Shown: positions 36,051-44,850 of the stretch, in pieces
How positions within the stretch are numbered: the stretch's first letter is position 1
Layout: every line of letters begins with the position of its first letter
NCBI GenBank assembly: GCA_965262565.1
Contig: CBDHFQ010000024.1
Span: forward strand, 1 to 64,000
Source of the DNA: CBDHFQ01 sp965262565
GTDB lineage: Bacteria > Bacteroidota > Bacteroidia > J057
DNA length: 64,000 bases
Direction of reading: 5' to 3'
Program-made: the position numbers and the translations under genes
The notes under the pieces: generated by a model
What the model was told of the DNA's origin: nothing
Database searches by the model: none
The model's input: only the letters and a program-made list of their open reading frames with translations

Positions 36051-36440
36051 TTATTGAGTGATGTTGGGGGCTTGAAATCTAACCAAATCTATTCCCAAGC
36101 CGTTAGGATCTGTAACTGCAAAGTGTCTATCCCCCCATGGTTCATCTCTTAGCGCAAGCTTTATTGGCACATCCTTTTTCTTTATTTCTTCATATAATCC
36201 ATCTACATCCTCTACTTCGATTGTGAGGTAGGCTCCTTTTCCTTCAAATCGGGGATGAAATAATGGATCCTGGCTAGGATGATCAGGAAGTAAAAAAGAC
36301 AATTCAAAGGTTTTATTGGGAGTATGCAATAAGAGATAAAAATCGTTTTCAAAGGTAACCCCAAATCCAAGAATCTCCGTGTAGAACTTTTTACTTTCCT
36401 GAAGTTTGTCTGTAATAAATCCAGCATTTAGTTTCATCAT
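36051..36440 (-). CDS. Glyoxalase/VOC-superfamily protein
   Basis: This 129-residue protein is a single VOC-fold unit: KLNAGFITDKLQESKKFYTEILGFGVTFEND in the first beta-alpha-beta unit and YLTIEVEDVDGLYEEIKKKDVPIKLALRDEPWGDRHFAVTDPNGLGIDLV in the second. Family members include glyoxalase I, bleomycin/fosfomycin resistance proteins and extradiol dioxygenases. There is no obvious full set of metal ligands, so an enzymatic or binding role cannot be chosen. It is 76 bases after the AraC-type regulator on the same strand and is followed by a terminator. Confidence 0.82.
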   Translation of the reverse strand: MMKLNAGFITDKLQESKKFYTEILGFGVTFENDFYLLLHTPNKTFELSFLLPDHPSQDPLFHPRFEGKGAYLTIEVEDVDGLYEEIKKKDVPIKLALRDEPWGDRHFAVTDPNGLGIDLVRFQAPNITQ

Positions 36441-36516
36441 TTAACATATTTAAAGTCAAACATTTACTCCTAAATTGCAGGTACTTTGATGAAATTCCTT
36501 GTAAAAATCGGTCAAC

Positions 36517-37338
36517 TTAACGGAATGCTTTAGTGGGAGTGGTTCCGTGAAATTTTTTGAAAGATTTTACGAAGTGTGCCTGATCATAATATCCGTAATC
36601 AAAAAAGGATTTATGCTTTTTAAGACTTTGGACAGAAGGTTTAGCCCTCAACAATTGCTGAAAGCGAATTATATGTTCAAACGATTTGGGGGACACTCCT
36701 GTATAATAATTAAAAAGCCGTCTTAACTGCCTGGGGCTTACTCCGATATCCAGTCCTTGTTCTAACTGAAGTGGATGGTGTGGATTCAGCATTATGTCAA
36801 GTGCGCGACACATTCGATGATCTGGTGGTATCAGCTGAGATGTTACTTTACGCTGAAAAAATTCGTTAAGCCCATTGCATAGTAGTTCAAAGGAAGCCTG
36901 ATCAAGTTCGTATTGTAAAAGTTCATATGCCCAGGTTGGAGCAATTGATGTCAATAATTGATCAAAAGGAGGTAACTCAGCAGCACTTATTTGGGACAGG
37001 GCAGTAAAAGCCATCGGTAAAAAGCGAATTCCTCGATAATGGAAATGGCGGGCAAACTGGAATTTAGAATAGGAAGAGGCACATCGCATGATCCAACAAG
37101 CTGAAGGATGAGATACTTCCCAGAAAATATCTATACATCCATCTGCCACAACTGTATAGTTAAAGGCTTCATCTAGAGGAACTACACTGTTAAGTTCCCA
37201 ATAGCAATAGATGAGAGAACGGAGGCTTTTCTCGGGTTCAGATTCTACATATCTGATCTTGTTTTGGGAAGCAGATACTGTCGGTTGAATAGGAGTATAT
37301 ACAGATGAAAACGGATAAGCTTCAATCTTCATCGCCAT
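36517..37338 (-). CDS. AraC-family transcriptional regulator
   Basis: This 273-residue regulator has an N-terminal sensor domain of the DUF6597 type (about 30-140, with SLIYCYWELNS and VVADGCIDIFWE) and a C-terminal AraC HTH (about 185-273). The latter carries LEQGLDIGVSPRQLRRLFNYYTGVSPKSFEHIIRFQQLL and FDYGYYDQAHFVKSFKKFHGTTPTKAFR. Eleven bases separate it from the AlbA_2-domain gene upstream, so the two are co-transcribed. The VOC gene downstream is a likely target or partner. The ligand is unknown. Confidence 0.9.
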   Translation of the reverse strand: MAMKIEAYPFSSVYTPIQPTVSASQNKIRYVESEPEKSLRSLIYCYWELNSVVPLDEAFNYTVVADGCIDIFWEVSHPSACWIMRCASSYSKFQFARHFHYRGIRFLPMAFTALSQISAAELPPFDQLLTSIAPTWAYELLQYELDQASFELLCNGLNEFFQRKVTSQLIPPDHRMCRALDIMLNPHHPLQLEQGLDIGVSPRQLRRLFNYYTGVSPKSFEHIIRFQQLLRAKPSVQSLKKHKSFFDYGYYDQAHFVKSFKKFHGTTPTKAFR

Positions 37339-37349
37339 AGATTGAAAAG

Positions 37350-38018
37350 TTAACTACTGATATCTTTAAAGGCTGCTTCTTCTAGCGTAAAGTAATCCCC
37401 TCTTTCAGTAGGATGAATGCGCAATAATCCTGCTCGTACGAGAAGAATTAGTAAGGTTGAAGCTTTTCTTCTGGAAAGGTCCAACAGATTCATCACTTCA
37501 GGCAAGGTAATTTTCGGCCTTCGTTCAAAGTGTTGGAGTAATTGGCGTTCATGTTCTCCATAAGTGATAGAAACGCCTTTTTGTCTTCGAGACATGCGCA
37601 TTAGCTGAATCATTTCTCTGCTGGCTATTACACTTTTATCCTCAAAGCGAACAAAGGCTGTTTTTTTCCTCCCACCTCCTAGCTCAAGGAGAAAGTGAGG
37701 TTTCCTCCTACTCTGCTTTACACGTATCACTAATACGGATCTACGGGAATTGACATACACATACTCCAGATTCAAGGGTATTTTAGGCAAGCAGTATGTT
37801 TCTACGCAATGTTGAATGGCAAAAGCATCTTCAGTAGCAGTCTTACTCCCATATACTTCTCCATTATCATCCACACCTATGAGTAGAGCTCCTCCGCGAG
37901 TATTAGCGAATGCTACTAATTCTTTAGAAATTTTATGGGGATGATTTGCCTTTCGCTTGAATTCAAGTTCCCAATGCTCACCTTGCTTAACCCAATTTTT
38001 AAGTGCTGAAAGGTCCAT
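37350..38018 (-). CDS. AlbA_2 (Schlafen-type) domain protein with winged helix
   Basis: This 222-residue protein has an AlbA_2 domain (about 5-125), with LEFKRKANHPHKISKELVAFANTRGGALLIGVDDNGEVYG, the signature of Schlafen-like putative ATP-binding or DNA-binding proteins. A C-terminal winged-helix region (about 150-210) with RPKITLPEVMNLLDLSRRKASTLLILLVRAGLLRI follows. Such proteins are usually treated as transcription regulators. It is 11 bases before the AraC gene in the same operon. It is 116 bases after the dehydratase stop, so the two may be separate units. Confidence 0.87.
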   Translation of the reverse strand: MDLSALKNWVKQGEHWELEFKRKANHPHKISKELVAFANTRGGALLIGVDDNGEVYGSKTATEDAFAIQHCVETYCLPKIPLNLEYVYVNSRRSVLVIRVKQSRRKPHFLLELGGGRKKTAFVRFEDKSVIASREMIQLMRMSRRQKGVSITYGEHERQLLQHFERRPKITLPEVMNLLDLSRRKASTLLILLVRAGLLRIHPTERGDYFTLEEAAFKDISS

Positions 38019-38134
38019 GTGTTGCGGATCTTAAAATACCTAAACAATTTAATATAAATAAAAGGAGTGAAGTAGCAAGGTTAAAATGAGGAATTGTGGA
38101 AAAATCTTTTTAAAAAGATGGCATTCTTATCATC

Positions 38135-39136
38135 TTAAGATGATGCCCCTTTTAATAAATAATCAGAAAAAGAGGCTGCATCTATGTTAGCTCCACAAGC
38201 TATGATGCCAACTTTTTTACCCATTAGGGTATGTTTAAGTGGTCCTAATAGGGCCGCCAAAGAAGAAGCTCCTGCAGGTTCTACTACCAGTTTCATATCG
38301 TAAAATAGGCGGGACATAGCCTTACACATTTCCAGATCTTCTATCATGACCACCTCATCGACAAATTGTTTACACATGGCAAAGGCATAAGGGAGTGTAT
38401 ACGGTGGAGCCAAACTAGCAGCAATGCTATTCACTTGGTTGATTCTCTCAGGAGCACCCGTTTGAAAGCTCAGGTACATAGTATTGGCTCCTGTAGGCTC
38501 AACTCCATATACCTTACAGTCAGGGTTTAACTGTTTAATGGCACATGACATACCAGAAGCTAATCCGCCACCGCCAATAGGTATAATGACAGCATCCAGC
38601 CTATTGACCTGATGATAAAACTCCCATCCTAACGTTGCGGTTCCTAAGGTAATCATAGGACCTTCGAAGGGATGGATAAAATACTTTTTTTCCTCTCTCT
38701 CAATTTGGTGGGCCTTCTCAAAAGCCAAAATGACGTTTTCTTCTATAATGACTTCTGCCCCCATCTCTCTACAGCGTTTAACAGCATAGACATTGGCTGT
38801 TTTCGGCATAGCAATCTTCACTTCTAATCCTAGCGACTGGCTGGCAAAACTTACCGCCATGGCGTGATTACCAGCGCTTATCGTACATACTCCTTTTTCA
38901 AGTTGATCAGGCGTTAAATGCTGTAATACATTTAGGACGCCTCTAACTTTAAAGCTCCCTGTATGCTGAAGAGATTCTAATTTCACCCAAACCTCTGTAT
39001 CTGATCCCAATAACATATTCTTCCCTGTATTATTCCACTGCCAAACAGGTGTTTTTCTCACTTTGTGTTTAAGCTGATTATAAGCGATTTCTATGTTTAA
39101 CAAAGTAGGGGGCAAAGGAGCTCGAGAGGAATCCAT
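38135..39136 (-). CDS. Threonine ammonia-lyase-like PLP enzyme (tryptophan-synthase-beta family)
   Basis: This protein of 333 residues is a fold-type II PLP enzyme. The PLP Lys is in HTGSFKVRGVLN. The phosphate loop is IPIGGGGLASG, and ISAGNHAMAVSFAS is the asparagine loop. It resembles threonine/serine dehydratases and lacks a C-terminal ACT regulatory domain, so it is the catabolic, unregulated kind. Serine racemase and related activities remain possible. I start it at the ATG at 39136 rather than the in-frame GTG at 39178, because the extra residues (ending PKKKKR) are not family-like. It follows the NrtR-like gene by 53 bases. Confidence 0.88.
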   Translation of the reverse strand: MDSSRAPLPPTLLNIEIAYNQLKHKVRKTPVWQWNNTGKNMLLGSDTEVWVKLESLQHTGSFKVRGVLNVLQHLTPDQLEKGVCTISAGNHAMAVSFASQSLGLEVKIAMPKTANVYAVKRCREMGAEVIIEENVILAFEKAHQIEREEKKYFIHPFEGPMITLGTATLGWEFYHQVNRLDAVIIPIGGGGLASGMSCAIKQLNPDCKVYGVEPTGANTMYLSFQTGAPERINQVNSIAASLAPPYTLPYAFAMCKQFVDEVVMIEDLEMCKAMSRLFYDMKLVVEPAGASSLAALLGPLKHTLMGKKVGIIACGANIDAASFSDYLLKGASS

Positions 39137-39189
39137 ACGCTTTTTCTTTTTCGGTCCGTGAAGGTAGAGAAAAAGCACGAAAATGTAAG

Positions 39190-39876
39190 CTAGAGGGAAA
39201 AATTAAACCCGTTATTGGTCAATTCGTGATACCGCTTCCTGTCAAATCTGTAGTAAAATGCTCCTTTTTTCGATGATGATTTGTCCTTCTCGTCTAATCG
39301 GATAAGTAAATTCATCGCTTTTACTTTATTGCTAAAATTACCTGGGTCCAGATCAATCTGATTAATGGCTTCATAGAGAGATCTTAATTGAGGAATGGTA
39401 AATTTTTCTGGTAAAAGTTCAAAGCCAATAGGTTGATTCCTGGTCTTGCGTTTTAATAAAGCCAGAGCATCATTGACCATGGTAGCATGATCAAAAATAA
39501 GAAGAGGAATTTCATTGAGCGGAAACCAATGGGCATCATATTCTGTGTCCAAATTTTCCCAGTAATCTTCTACGCGAATTAATGCATAATAAGAGATTGA
39601 AATAGTGCGGGCAGCAGAGTCTCTGTCAACTTCTCCATAAGTACGGCATTGCTCCATATATACTTGTTGCAAACCCGTTAACTCACTTAAAACTCTTCCA
39701 GCAGCTGCATCAAGACTTTCATCAGGCCTCACCATTCCACCTACTAAAGACCAAGATCCCTTTTCAGGCTCAAATCCTCGTTTAACCAGTAAAATTTTAA
39801 GCTTAGAATTATCAAATCCAAAGATAATACAATCTACAGCAACAAAATGCTTATAAATCTCTGGGTATGGCGACAT
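39190..39876 (-). CDS. NrtR-like NUDIX-domain transcriptional regulator
   Basis: This 228-residue protein has an N-terminal NUDIX fold (about 10-140) and a C-terminal winged helix (about 150-228), with FTIPQLRSLYEAINQIDLDPGNFSNKVKAMNLL, the arrangement of NrtR-type regulators. The NUDIX box GGMVRPDESLDAAAGRVLSEL lacks the REUxEE catalytic core (RVLSEL instead), which implies ligand binding without hydrolysis. In Bacteroidota, such regulators often control sugar use, and here the sulfatase and GH97 genes are directly upstream on the same strand. A 19-base palindrome 30 bases before the start is a good autoregulatory site candidate. Confidence 0.87.
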   Translation of the reverse strand: MSPYPEIYKHFVAVDCIIFGFDNSKLKILLVKRGFEPEKGSWSLVGGMVRPDESLDAAAGRVLSELTGLQQVYMEQCRTYGEVDRDSAARTISISYYALIRVEDYWENLDTEYDAHWFPLNEIPLLIFDHATMVNDALALLKRKTRNQPIGFELLPEKFTIPQLRSLYEAINQIDLDPGNFSNKVKAMNLLIRLDEKDKSSSKKGAFYYRFDRKRYHELTNNGFNFSL

Positions 39877-39905
39877 AACACAAATAAGTTTTTCTATCTA
39901 ATTTA

Positions 39906-39924
39906 TTTCAATATATAATTGAAA
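39906..39924. promoter_or_regulatory. Palindrome, candidate NrtR-like operator
   Basis: TTTCAAT (39906-39912) and ATTGAAA (39918-39924) are perfect seven-base inverted arms around ATATA. The site is 30 bases upstream of the NrtR-like start, in an AT-rich 114-base gap after the sulfatase. It fits a dimeric winged-helix repressor controlling its own gene. I saw no second copy in front of GH97 or the sulfatase. Confidence 0.45.
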
Positions 39925-39990
39925 ATAAAATATTATTAGTTCAAATAATTATATAAAAAAAAGCAAAATCACTTAACAATCAGTCATAAA

Positions 39991-41574
39991 TTAATCCAAA
40001 GGCTCCGGTTCTATATCAGTTTCATTGATCCATCGAGCATCCACTCCTTCTTCTCCTTTCATAAATCTCTCATAATATCCCCTTCTTTTCTCCTCTGCGT
40101 AGGGATATTGATCAAACATATATCCTTTTCCCCACATCCTGGGATCTTTTTGGGCAATCAACTCTTTATTTAATAGAGTAGATAATTCATTTTTTATACT
40201 CAAATAGCTTGGATGATAGGAAAGGTTAATGATACAATCAGGATCATGGGCTATATCATACATCTCTTCTGCTGAACGCTTGCCGAAGGCCCATTGCCAA
40301 TAAATATGCTTTTGTGGATGTAACCGGCCATTTAAAATCTGGGTTTTAGTTGCTCCCCCATCCGTATTCATGTAACCAGTTTCAGGATTTCCTCCAGGCC
40401 ATCTTTCTGCTTCAACATTTCTGATATATAAAAACCCATTCATAATAATTCCGCGAACTGGATACCCCCCATCATTTGGTCTACCCAAATCGTGTCTTTC
40501 TTTCCCAATTAATACATAATTTCTATCGGAAGTGATCTGCCCGCTTTTAGGAGAAGAGAAAATATCCATGAGACTTTTTCCCTGAATAGGTTTCATTCCA
40601 CTTTCACCTTCAGTTATTCCCGCTACTTCTAAAAAAGTAGGAGCAACATCCGCAAAACTAATCATATCTTCTACCACCCTTCCTCCTTTTATAATACCAT
40701 CCTTCCACATGGCCGCGAATGGCATATGATGCGAAATTTCATAATCCTGGCCCTTTGATCTGGGAAAAGGCATCCCATTGTCGGAAGTAACGATGACCAA
40801 GGTATTATCCAATAAGCCCTCCTTCTCCAATAGCTCCATCATTTTTCCCAAATGAAGATCAAAATATTCAATTTCATAAGCGTAATCCAACATATCATGC
40901 CTCACCGTATCCGTATCAGGCCAGTAAGTCGGAACATGCTCAATAGATTGAAGTTCATGCCCTCCCTTAGTTACTCCAGATTGAAACTCATATCTTCTGT
41001 GAGGCTCCGTAGATCCATACCAAAAGCAAAAGGGTTGATCCGTAGGCCTATCATTGAGAAAGGCTTCAAAATTGGCAGCGTAATCTGCATTAGCGATGCT
41101 ATTGGTAGGTGGTTCAGTGGTGTAATTGTTATACCGCTTTCCAGTCAGTTCTCTGGGATTGCCTTCTTCATCCAGTGCTTTTCCTGGTGCCCATCCTTTT
41201 TGAGTAAATCCTGTAAAATATCCATGATCTTTCAAGGCCTCCATCACAGATGTGAAATAGGAAGGAAAAAAAGGGACGTGATTTGCTGCCGCGTCTAACT
41301 GCCATGAATTTCTCCCTGTTAATAAAATAGCCCGGGAAGGAGCACACTTAGCATTCGGTGTATAAGCATTATTAAAAAGTATACCTTCTTTAGCTACTCT
41401 ATCAAAGTGAGGGGTTTGTATCCATTGACACCCATAAGCACTCATATGAGGAAAGGAAGCGTCATCTGCAATGGCAAACAAAATATTGGGTCGTTGGGAG
41501 TTTTGTGCCAACAGACAAGTAGTACAAAAGAACAATAAAGCTAAACAAACAAGCCTATGAAAAATAGAGTGCAT
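39991..41574 (-). CDS. Family S1 sulfatase, secreted
   Basis: This 527-residue sulfatase has a signal peptide (1-24, ending LLAQ). The metal site has FAIADDAS (33-40). The formylglycine signature C77-A-P-S-R81 is in NAKCAPSRAILLTGRNSWQLDAAANH, and TSDNGMPFPRSKGQDYEISHHMPF follows. The long form and the NSWQLD context differ from the sulfatase at 16876, so the substrates probably differ. It is 75 bases downstream of GH97 on the same strand and 114 bases before the NrtR-like gene, which suggests a common substrate with GH97, such as a sulfated galactan or similar glycan. No maturase gene is in the window. Confidence 0.9.
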   Translation of the reverse strand: MHSIFHRLVCLALLFFCTTCLLAQNSQRPNILFAIADDASFPHMSAYGCQWIQTPHFDRVAKEGILFNNAYTPNAKCAPSRAILLTGRNSWQLDAAANHVPFFPSYFTSVMEALKDHGYFTGFTQKGWAPGKALDEEGNPRELTGKRYNNYTTEPPTNSIANADYAANFEAFLNDRPTDQPFCFWYGSTEPHRRYEFQSGVTKGGHELQSIEHVPTYWPDTDTVRHDMLDYAYEIEYFDLHLGKMMELLEKEGLLDNTLVIVTSDNGMPFPRSKGQDYEISHHMPFAAMWKDGIIKGGRVVEDMISFADVAPTFLEVAGITEGESGMKPIQGKSLMDIFSSPKSGQITSDRNYVLIGKERHDLGRPNDGGYPVRGIIMNGFLYIRNVEAERWPGGNPETGYMNTDGGATKTQILNGRLHPQKHIYWQWAFGKRSAEEMYDIAHDPDCIINLSYHPSYLSIKNELSTLLNKELIAQKDPRMWGKGYMFDQYPYAEEKRRGYYERFMKGEEGVDARWINETDIEPEPLD

Positions 41575-41649
41575 CTATCATTATATTTAGTAGTAGAATC
41601 AAATGGCTTTCTTAATTAATATACATTAAATAAATGGGCAATTTATATT

Positions 41650-43638
41650 TTATTGAGGAGATAAACGAGCAATATATCCTCCTCCTTTTTCCAGGATCAT
41701 TCTTAACGAATCTCCTTTTGTTGCTGAGGTGGTTTCTTGTTTGATGTCCTTCGCATATCTGTCCGCATTTATTCCATCTGAATATCCCACCAACTGATAA
41801 TCTTTATCTCCTAAAAAGTCTAAAGAAATCGAAAGCGTCCTCCCTTTTTCATTTGTCATTGCTCCTAGATACCAAACATCTCCCTTTCTTCTGGCTATAA
41901 CGATATATTGACCTATCTTAGCATCTATCGCCCTTGTTTCATCCCAGACGACAGGAACTTTACTTATAAACTCCGTTTCCTTTGGAGCAGCTAAATAGTT
42001 AGAAGGGTTATCAGCAAGCATTTGGAGCGGACTTTCAAAGACGACATACATCGCCATCTGATGGGCGCGAGTGCCCATAGAAGTAGGTGTGTGCCAACGA
42101 GGAATAAATTCTTCGGGATGGACATTATCCATTAAACCAGGCGTATAATCTATGGGGCCACTAAGCATCCTCACAAAAGGAATCGTGACGTTATGGGTGG
42201 GAGTTATATCTTTACTCCATTTATTCCACTCCCCTCCTTTTACTCCCTCTCGGGTAATCACATTGGGATATGCTCTTCTCATTCCCGATGGCTTGTAAGA
42301 TCCATGAAAATCTACCAGTAATTCTCTTTTAGCTGCCTCTTTTGCCACTTTCCAATAATACTGCACCATTTCCTGATCATCGCGTTGCATAAAATCCACC
42401 TTAATCCCTTTAATGCCCCATTGTTGGTACAAATCCAGCGCTTCTTCCAACTTTTCATCCAGGCTTTTCCATACTACCCAAAGAATGATGCCCACATTTT
42501 TTTCTTTGCCATAAGCAGTCAACCCCTCCATATCAATTTCAGGTACTACCTTTGTCACATCTGTGGTAGGGGACCAACCTTCGTCTAAAATGATGTATTC
42601 CAGCCCATATTTGTGAGCAAAATCAATGTAGTATTTATAGGTATCCGTATTAATTCCGGATTTAAAGTCTACCCCATAAACATTATTAGCGTTTAACCAA
42701 TCCCAGGCCACTTTCCCAGGCTTAATCCAATCCGTATCTTCCAATTCCAACGGCCTGGCTAATTTGTAGACCAACTGATTCTCCAATAATTTAGCATCAT
42801 CTTCAGCGATCATAAATACTCGCCAAGGGTATGTACGGCTACCTTCCACTTTAGCAATATAATCAGCTACCTCATCTGGATATAAATTTCTGGAATCAGG
42901 TAATTCCATGCTATCCAAATCTACGGAAGGTACTCTTCTTTCGGTCAATACTACTGGCGGATGAAGTCCTTGAAGCTTATTTCCGCTTGATCCCTGAAGG
43001 AATAAACCGGGATAATCCACTAAATCAGATTCCATAATAGCCAATTTCATGTCATTAGGCGCATGAATAACTGCTGGAAGGCTAGCCATCCTGGTATTAG
43101 AAAACTCCCCTGCGGTTAATGAAATGAACGTCTTCTCAAAATGGGAGTAAAATGCCGTCTCTTCTCCTATATGCATCGGCCAATCTCCAGCAAGATGAAT
43201 ATTTACTTCCTCTTCTTTGACCATTTTCTCTTCATCAAATTCTGTAACGAATCTATATGCTATTCCGTCGTTATAGGCTCTGAATACCAATGAGTAATCT
43301 CCTTTCATGACCAATTCCAATTGCTTGTAATGGTCGCTTATTACGCTATTTTTCTCAGGAATGATAACGTCAATCTCTTCCTCAACTTCCGTTTCATTGG
43401 CTTTTTTCACCTTCATTTCTTTCCCTAAAACAGTTCCATCGGTAAAGGTCATAGAAATAGGCGAAGATTGAATGAGTAGTTGATCTCCTTTTTGTACACT
43501 GTAGGAAAGTTGATCCTCCACTTCGATGGAAATAGTAATGGATTGGTCAGGAGAGCTGAGTGAATAGGGCTGGGCATTTGTAGATAAAATTCCCCCAAAA
43601 AACATAGCGATACAAATAATAATGCGAGTGGTAATCAT
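41650..43638 (-). CDS. GH97 family glycoside hydrolase (retaining alpha-galactosidase-type candidate)
   Basis: This 662-residue enzyme has a signal peptide (1-22), the N-terminal beta-sandwich of GH97 (about 23-285), a TIM barrel (about 290-560, beginning KPGKVAWDWLNANNVYGVDFKSGINT), and a C-terminal beta domain. GH97 includes inverting alpha-glucosidases (SusB) and retaining alpha-galactosidases. The strand GIKGIKVDFMQRDDQ has an Asp where the retaining members place their nucleophile, and VITREGVKGGEWNKW carries a conserved Glu. This favours the retaining type, by motif reasoning only. A TTG-N18-TAGGTTTG promoter lies upstream. It leads the block with sulfatase and NrtR-like regulator. Confidence 0.92.
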   Translation of the reverse strand: MITTRIIICIAMFFGGILSTNAQPYSLSSPDQSITISIEVEDQLSYSVQKGDQLLIQSSPISMTFTDGTVLGKEMKVKKANETEVEEEIDVIIPEKNSVISDHYKQLELVMKGDYSLVFRAYNDGIAYRFVTEFDEEKMVKEEEVNIHLAGDWPMHIGEETAFYSHFEKTFISLTAGEFSNTRMASLPAVIHAPNDMKLAIMESDLVDYPGLFLQGSSGNKLQGLHPPVVLTERRVPSVDLDSMELPDSRNLYPDEVADYIAKVEGSRTYPWRVFMIAEDDAKLLENQLVYKLARPLELEDTDWIKPGKVAWDWLNANNVYGVDFKSGINTDTYKYYIDFAHKYGLEYIILDEGWSPTTDVTKVVPEIDMEGLTAYGKEKNVGIILWVVWKSLDEKLEEALDLYQQWGIKGIKVDFMQRDDQEMVQYYWKVAKEAAKRELLVDFHGSYKPSGMRRAYPNVITREGVKGGEWNKWSKDITPTHNVTIPFVRMLSGPIDYTPGLMDNVHPEEFIPRWHTPTSMGTRAHQMAMYVVFESPLQMLADNPSNYLAAPKETEFISKVPVVWDETRAIDAKIGQYIVIARRKGDVWYLGAMTNEKGRTLSISLDFLGDKDYQLVGYSDGINADRYAKDIKQETTSATKGDSLRMILEKGGGYIARLSPQ

Positions 43639-43715
43639 ATAATCCGAATTGCTTTTTACTTAATTCATTAACACAGACCGATATTAGCCTTTACTATACA
43701 ATTTTTGCAATATCC

Positions 43716-43744
43716 CAAACCTACATAAATTTCTAAATATTCAA
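43716..43744 (-). promoter_or_regulatory. Candidate Bacteroidota promoter of GH97
   Basis: On the minus strand TTG (43744-43742) is followed by 18 bases and then TAGGTTTG (43723-43716), a full match to the TAnnTTTG -7 element. The predicted RNA start is about 70 bases before the GH97 ATG at 43638. Confidence 0.45.
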
Positions 43745-43798
43745 TTAGTTATGGTGAAAATTATATCTTTACCTTATTAATAATTCTTTAATCTTTCT

Positions 43799-44590
43799 AT
43801 GATGCTACATAATCGACTACTATTACTTTGTACGGCTTTTTGTATAATCTTAGGTGTTCCCCTACATACTGCTGCTCAAACTGGCGTGGGAACTAAAGCT
43901 CCTGATGATGCGGAAATATTATTTGATGGTACCAGGGAGATGTTGGATGGAAAGTGGACCTATTGGGACGGCCCCAGGTTAGCAGCTACCCTTCCTATTA
44001 AGTGGAAATTGATTAATGATCCGGTAGATGAGGGAAAAGTGATGAATAGTAATGATCCAGCGGCTAAAGGTGGATTATATGGATCTGCGGATATTGTTAC
44101 TAAAGAAAAGTTCAGAGATTTCCGATTACATGTAGAATTTTTAATCGTCAATGAAGGGGGAAATAGTGGGGTATATTTACAAAACAGGTATGAGATTCAG
44201 GTGTTGGATGGAGATTCTACTAAACACGGATTAGCTGCTGTGATCAATGAGACGGAATCTCCTTATTACGCTTATGCTGGATTAGGAAATTGGAATGCCT
44301 ATGATATTATTTTTAGGGCTGCGCGTTTTGAGGATGGAAAGAGAACAGAGAAGGCGATGGTTACAGTGTATTTTAATGGTCAAAAGGTACACACTAATCA
44401 ATCAATTAATCAGGTGTGGGGAGGACCTAATTCTGGTTTGGATGGAGGCAATGACAATGGTAAAGGAATCACAGATCAGCCTGGAGGGATTAAACTACAA
44501 GCGGAAGGACATGATGTGTTGTATAGGAATATTTGGATCAAGGAGTTGGAACTGGAGGAAGCGGAGACGGATTTGAAAATGGGAGAATGA
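43799..44590 (+). CDS. DUF1080 (3-keto-disaccharide hydrolase-type) secreted protein
   Basis: This 263-residue exported protein has a signal peptide (about 1-26, ending HTAAQ). One DUF1080 concanavalin-like domain follows: AEILFDGTREMLDGKWTYWD, LYGSADIVTKEKFRDFRLHVEF, GNSGVYLQNRYEIQVLDG, and ADGHDVLYRNIWIKEL-like strands at the end (EGHDVLYRNIWIKELEL). The family includes 3-keto-glycoside hydrolases acting on sugars oxidised at C3, but many members are uncharacterised. It is divergent from GH97 across 160 bases and is followed 260 bases later by a PHP-domain gene. Confidence 0.9.
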   Translation: MMLHNRLLLLCTAFCIILGVPLHTAAQTGVGTKAPDDAEILFDGTREMLDGKWTYWDGPRLAATLPIKWKLINDPVDEGKVMNSNDPAAKGGLYGSADIVTKEKFRDFRLHVEFLIVNEGGNSGVYLQNRYEIQVLDGDSTKHGLAAVINETESPYYAYAGLGNWNAYDIIFRAARFEDGKRTEKAMVTVYFNGQKVHTNQSINQVWGGPNSGLDGGNDNGKGITDQPGGIKLQAEGHDVLYRNIWIKELELEEAETDLKMGE

Positions 44591-44705
44591 TGAATAAAAT
44601 AATTGCAGAGATATCCCGGAAGTTGTAGGATGTTACAAGAAAAGGGTCATATGAATTAATTAGTTTTTCGGAACTCACATGATTTAAAGAGTAATAAGAG
44701 GAGGA

Positions 44706-44733
44706 TTGGGATATTAGAAACACATTAGATTTG
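44706..44733 (+). promoter_or_regulatory. Candidate promoter of the PHP gene
   Basis: TTG (44706-44708), 17 bases, then TAGATTTG (44726-44733) matches the Bacteroidota promoter pattern at the short end of the spacer range. The ATG of the PHP gene is 118 bases downstream. The rest of the 260-base gap (44591-44850) holds nothing else I recognise. Confidence 0.35.
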
Positions 44734-44850
44734 GAGATGCTGATTCTGCCGATAAGACGCGCATTCTTAACAATTTTTAAACACTAGATACTGCCATGTT
44801 ATAGGGTAGAAATTTAATTTGGGATCATTAATGAACCCAATCTATCCAAC

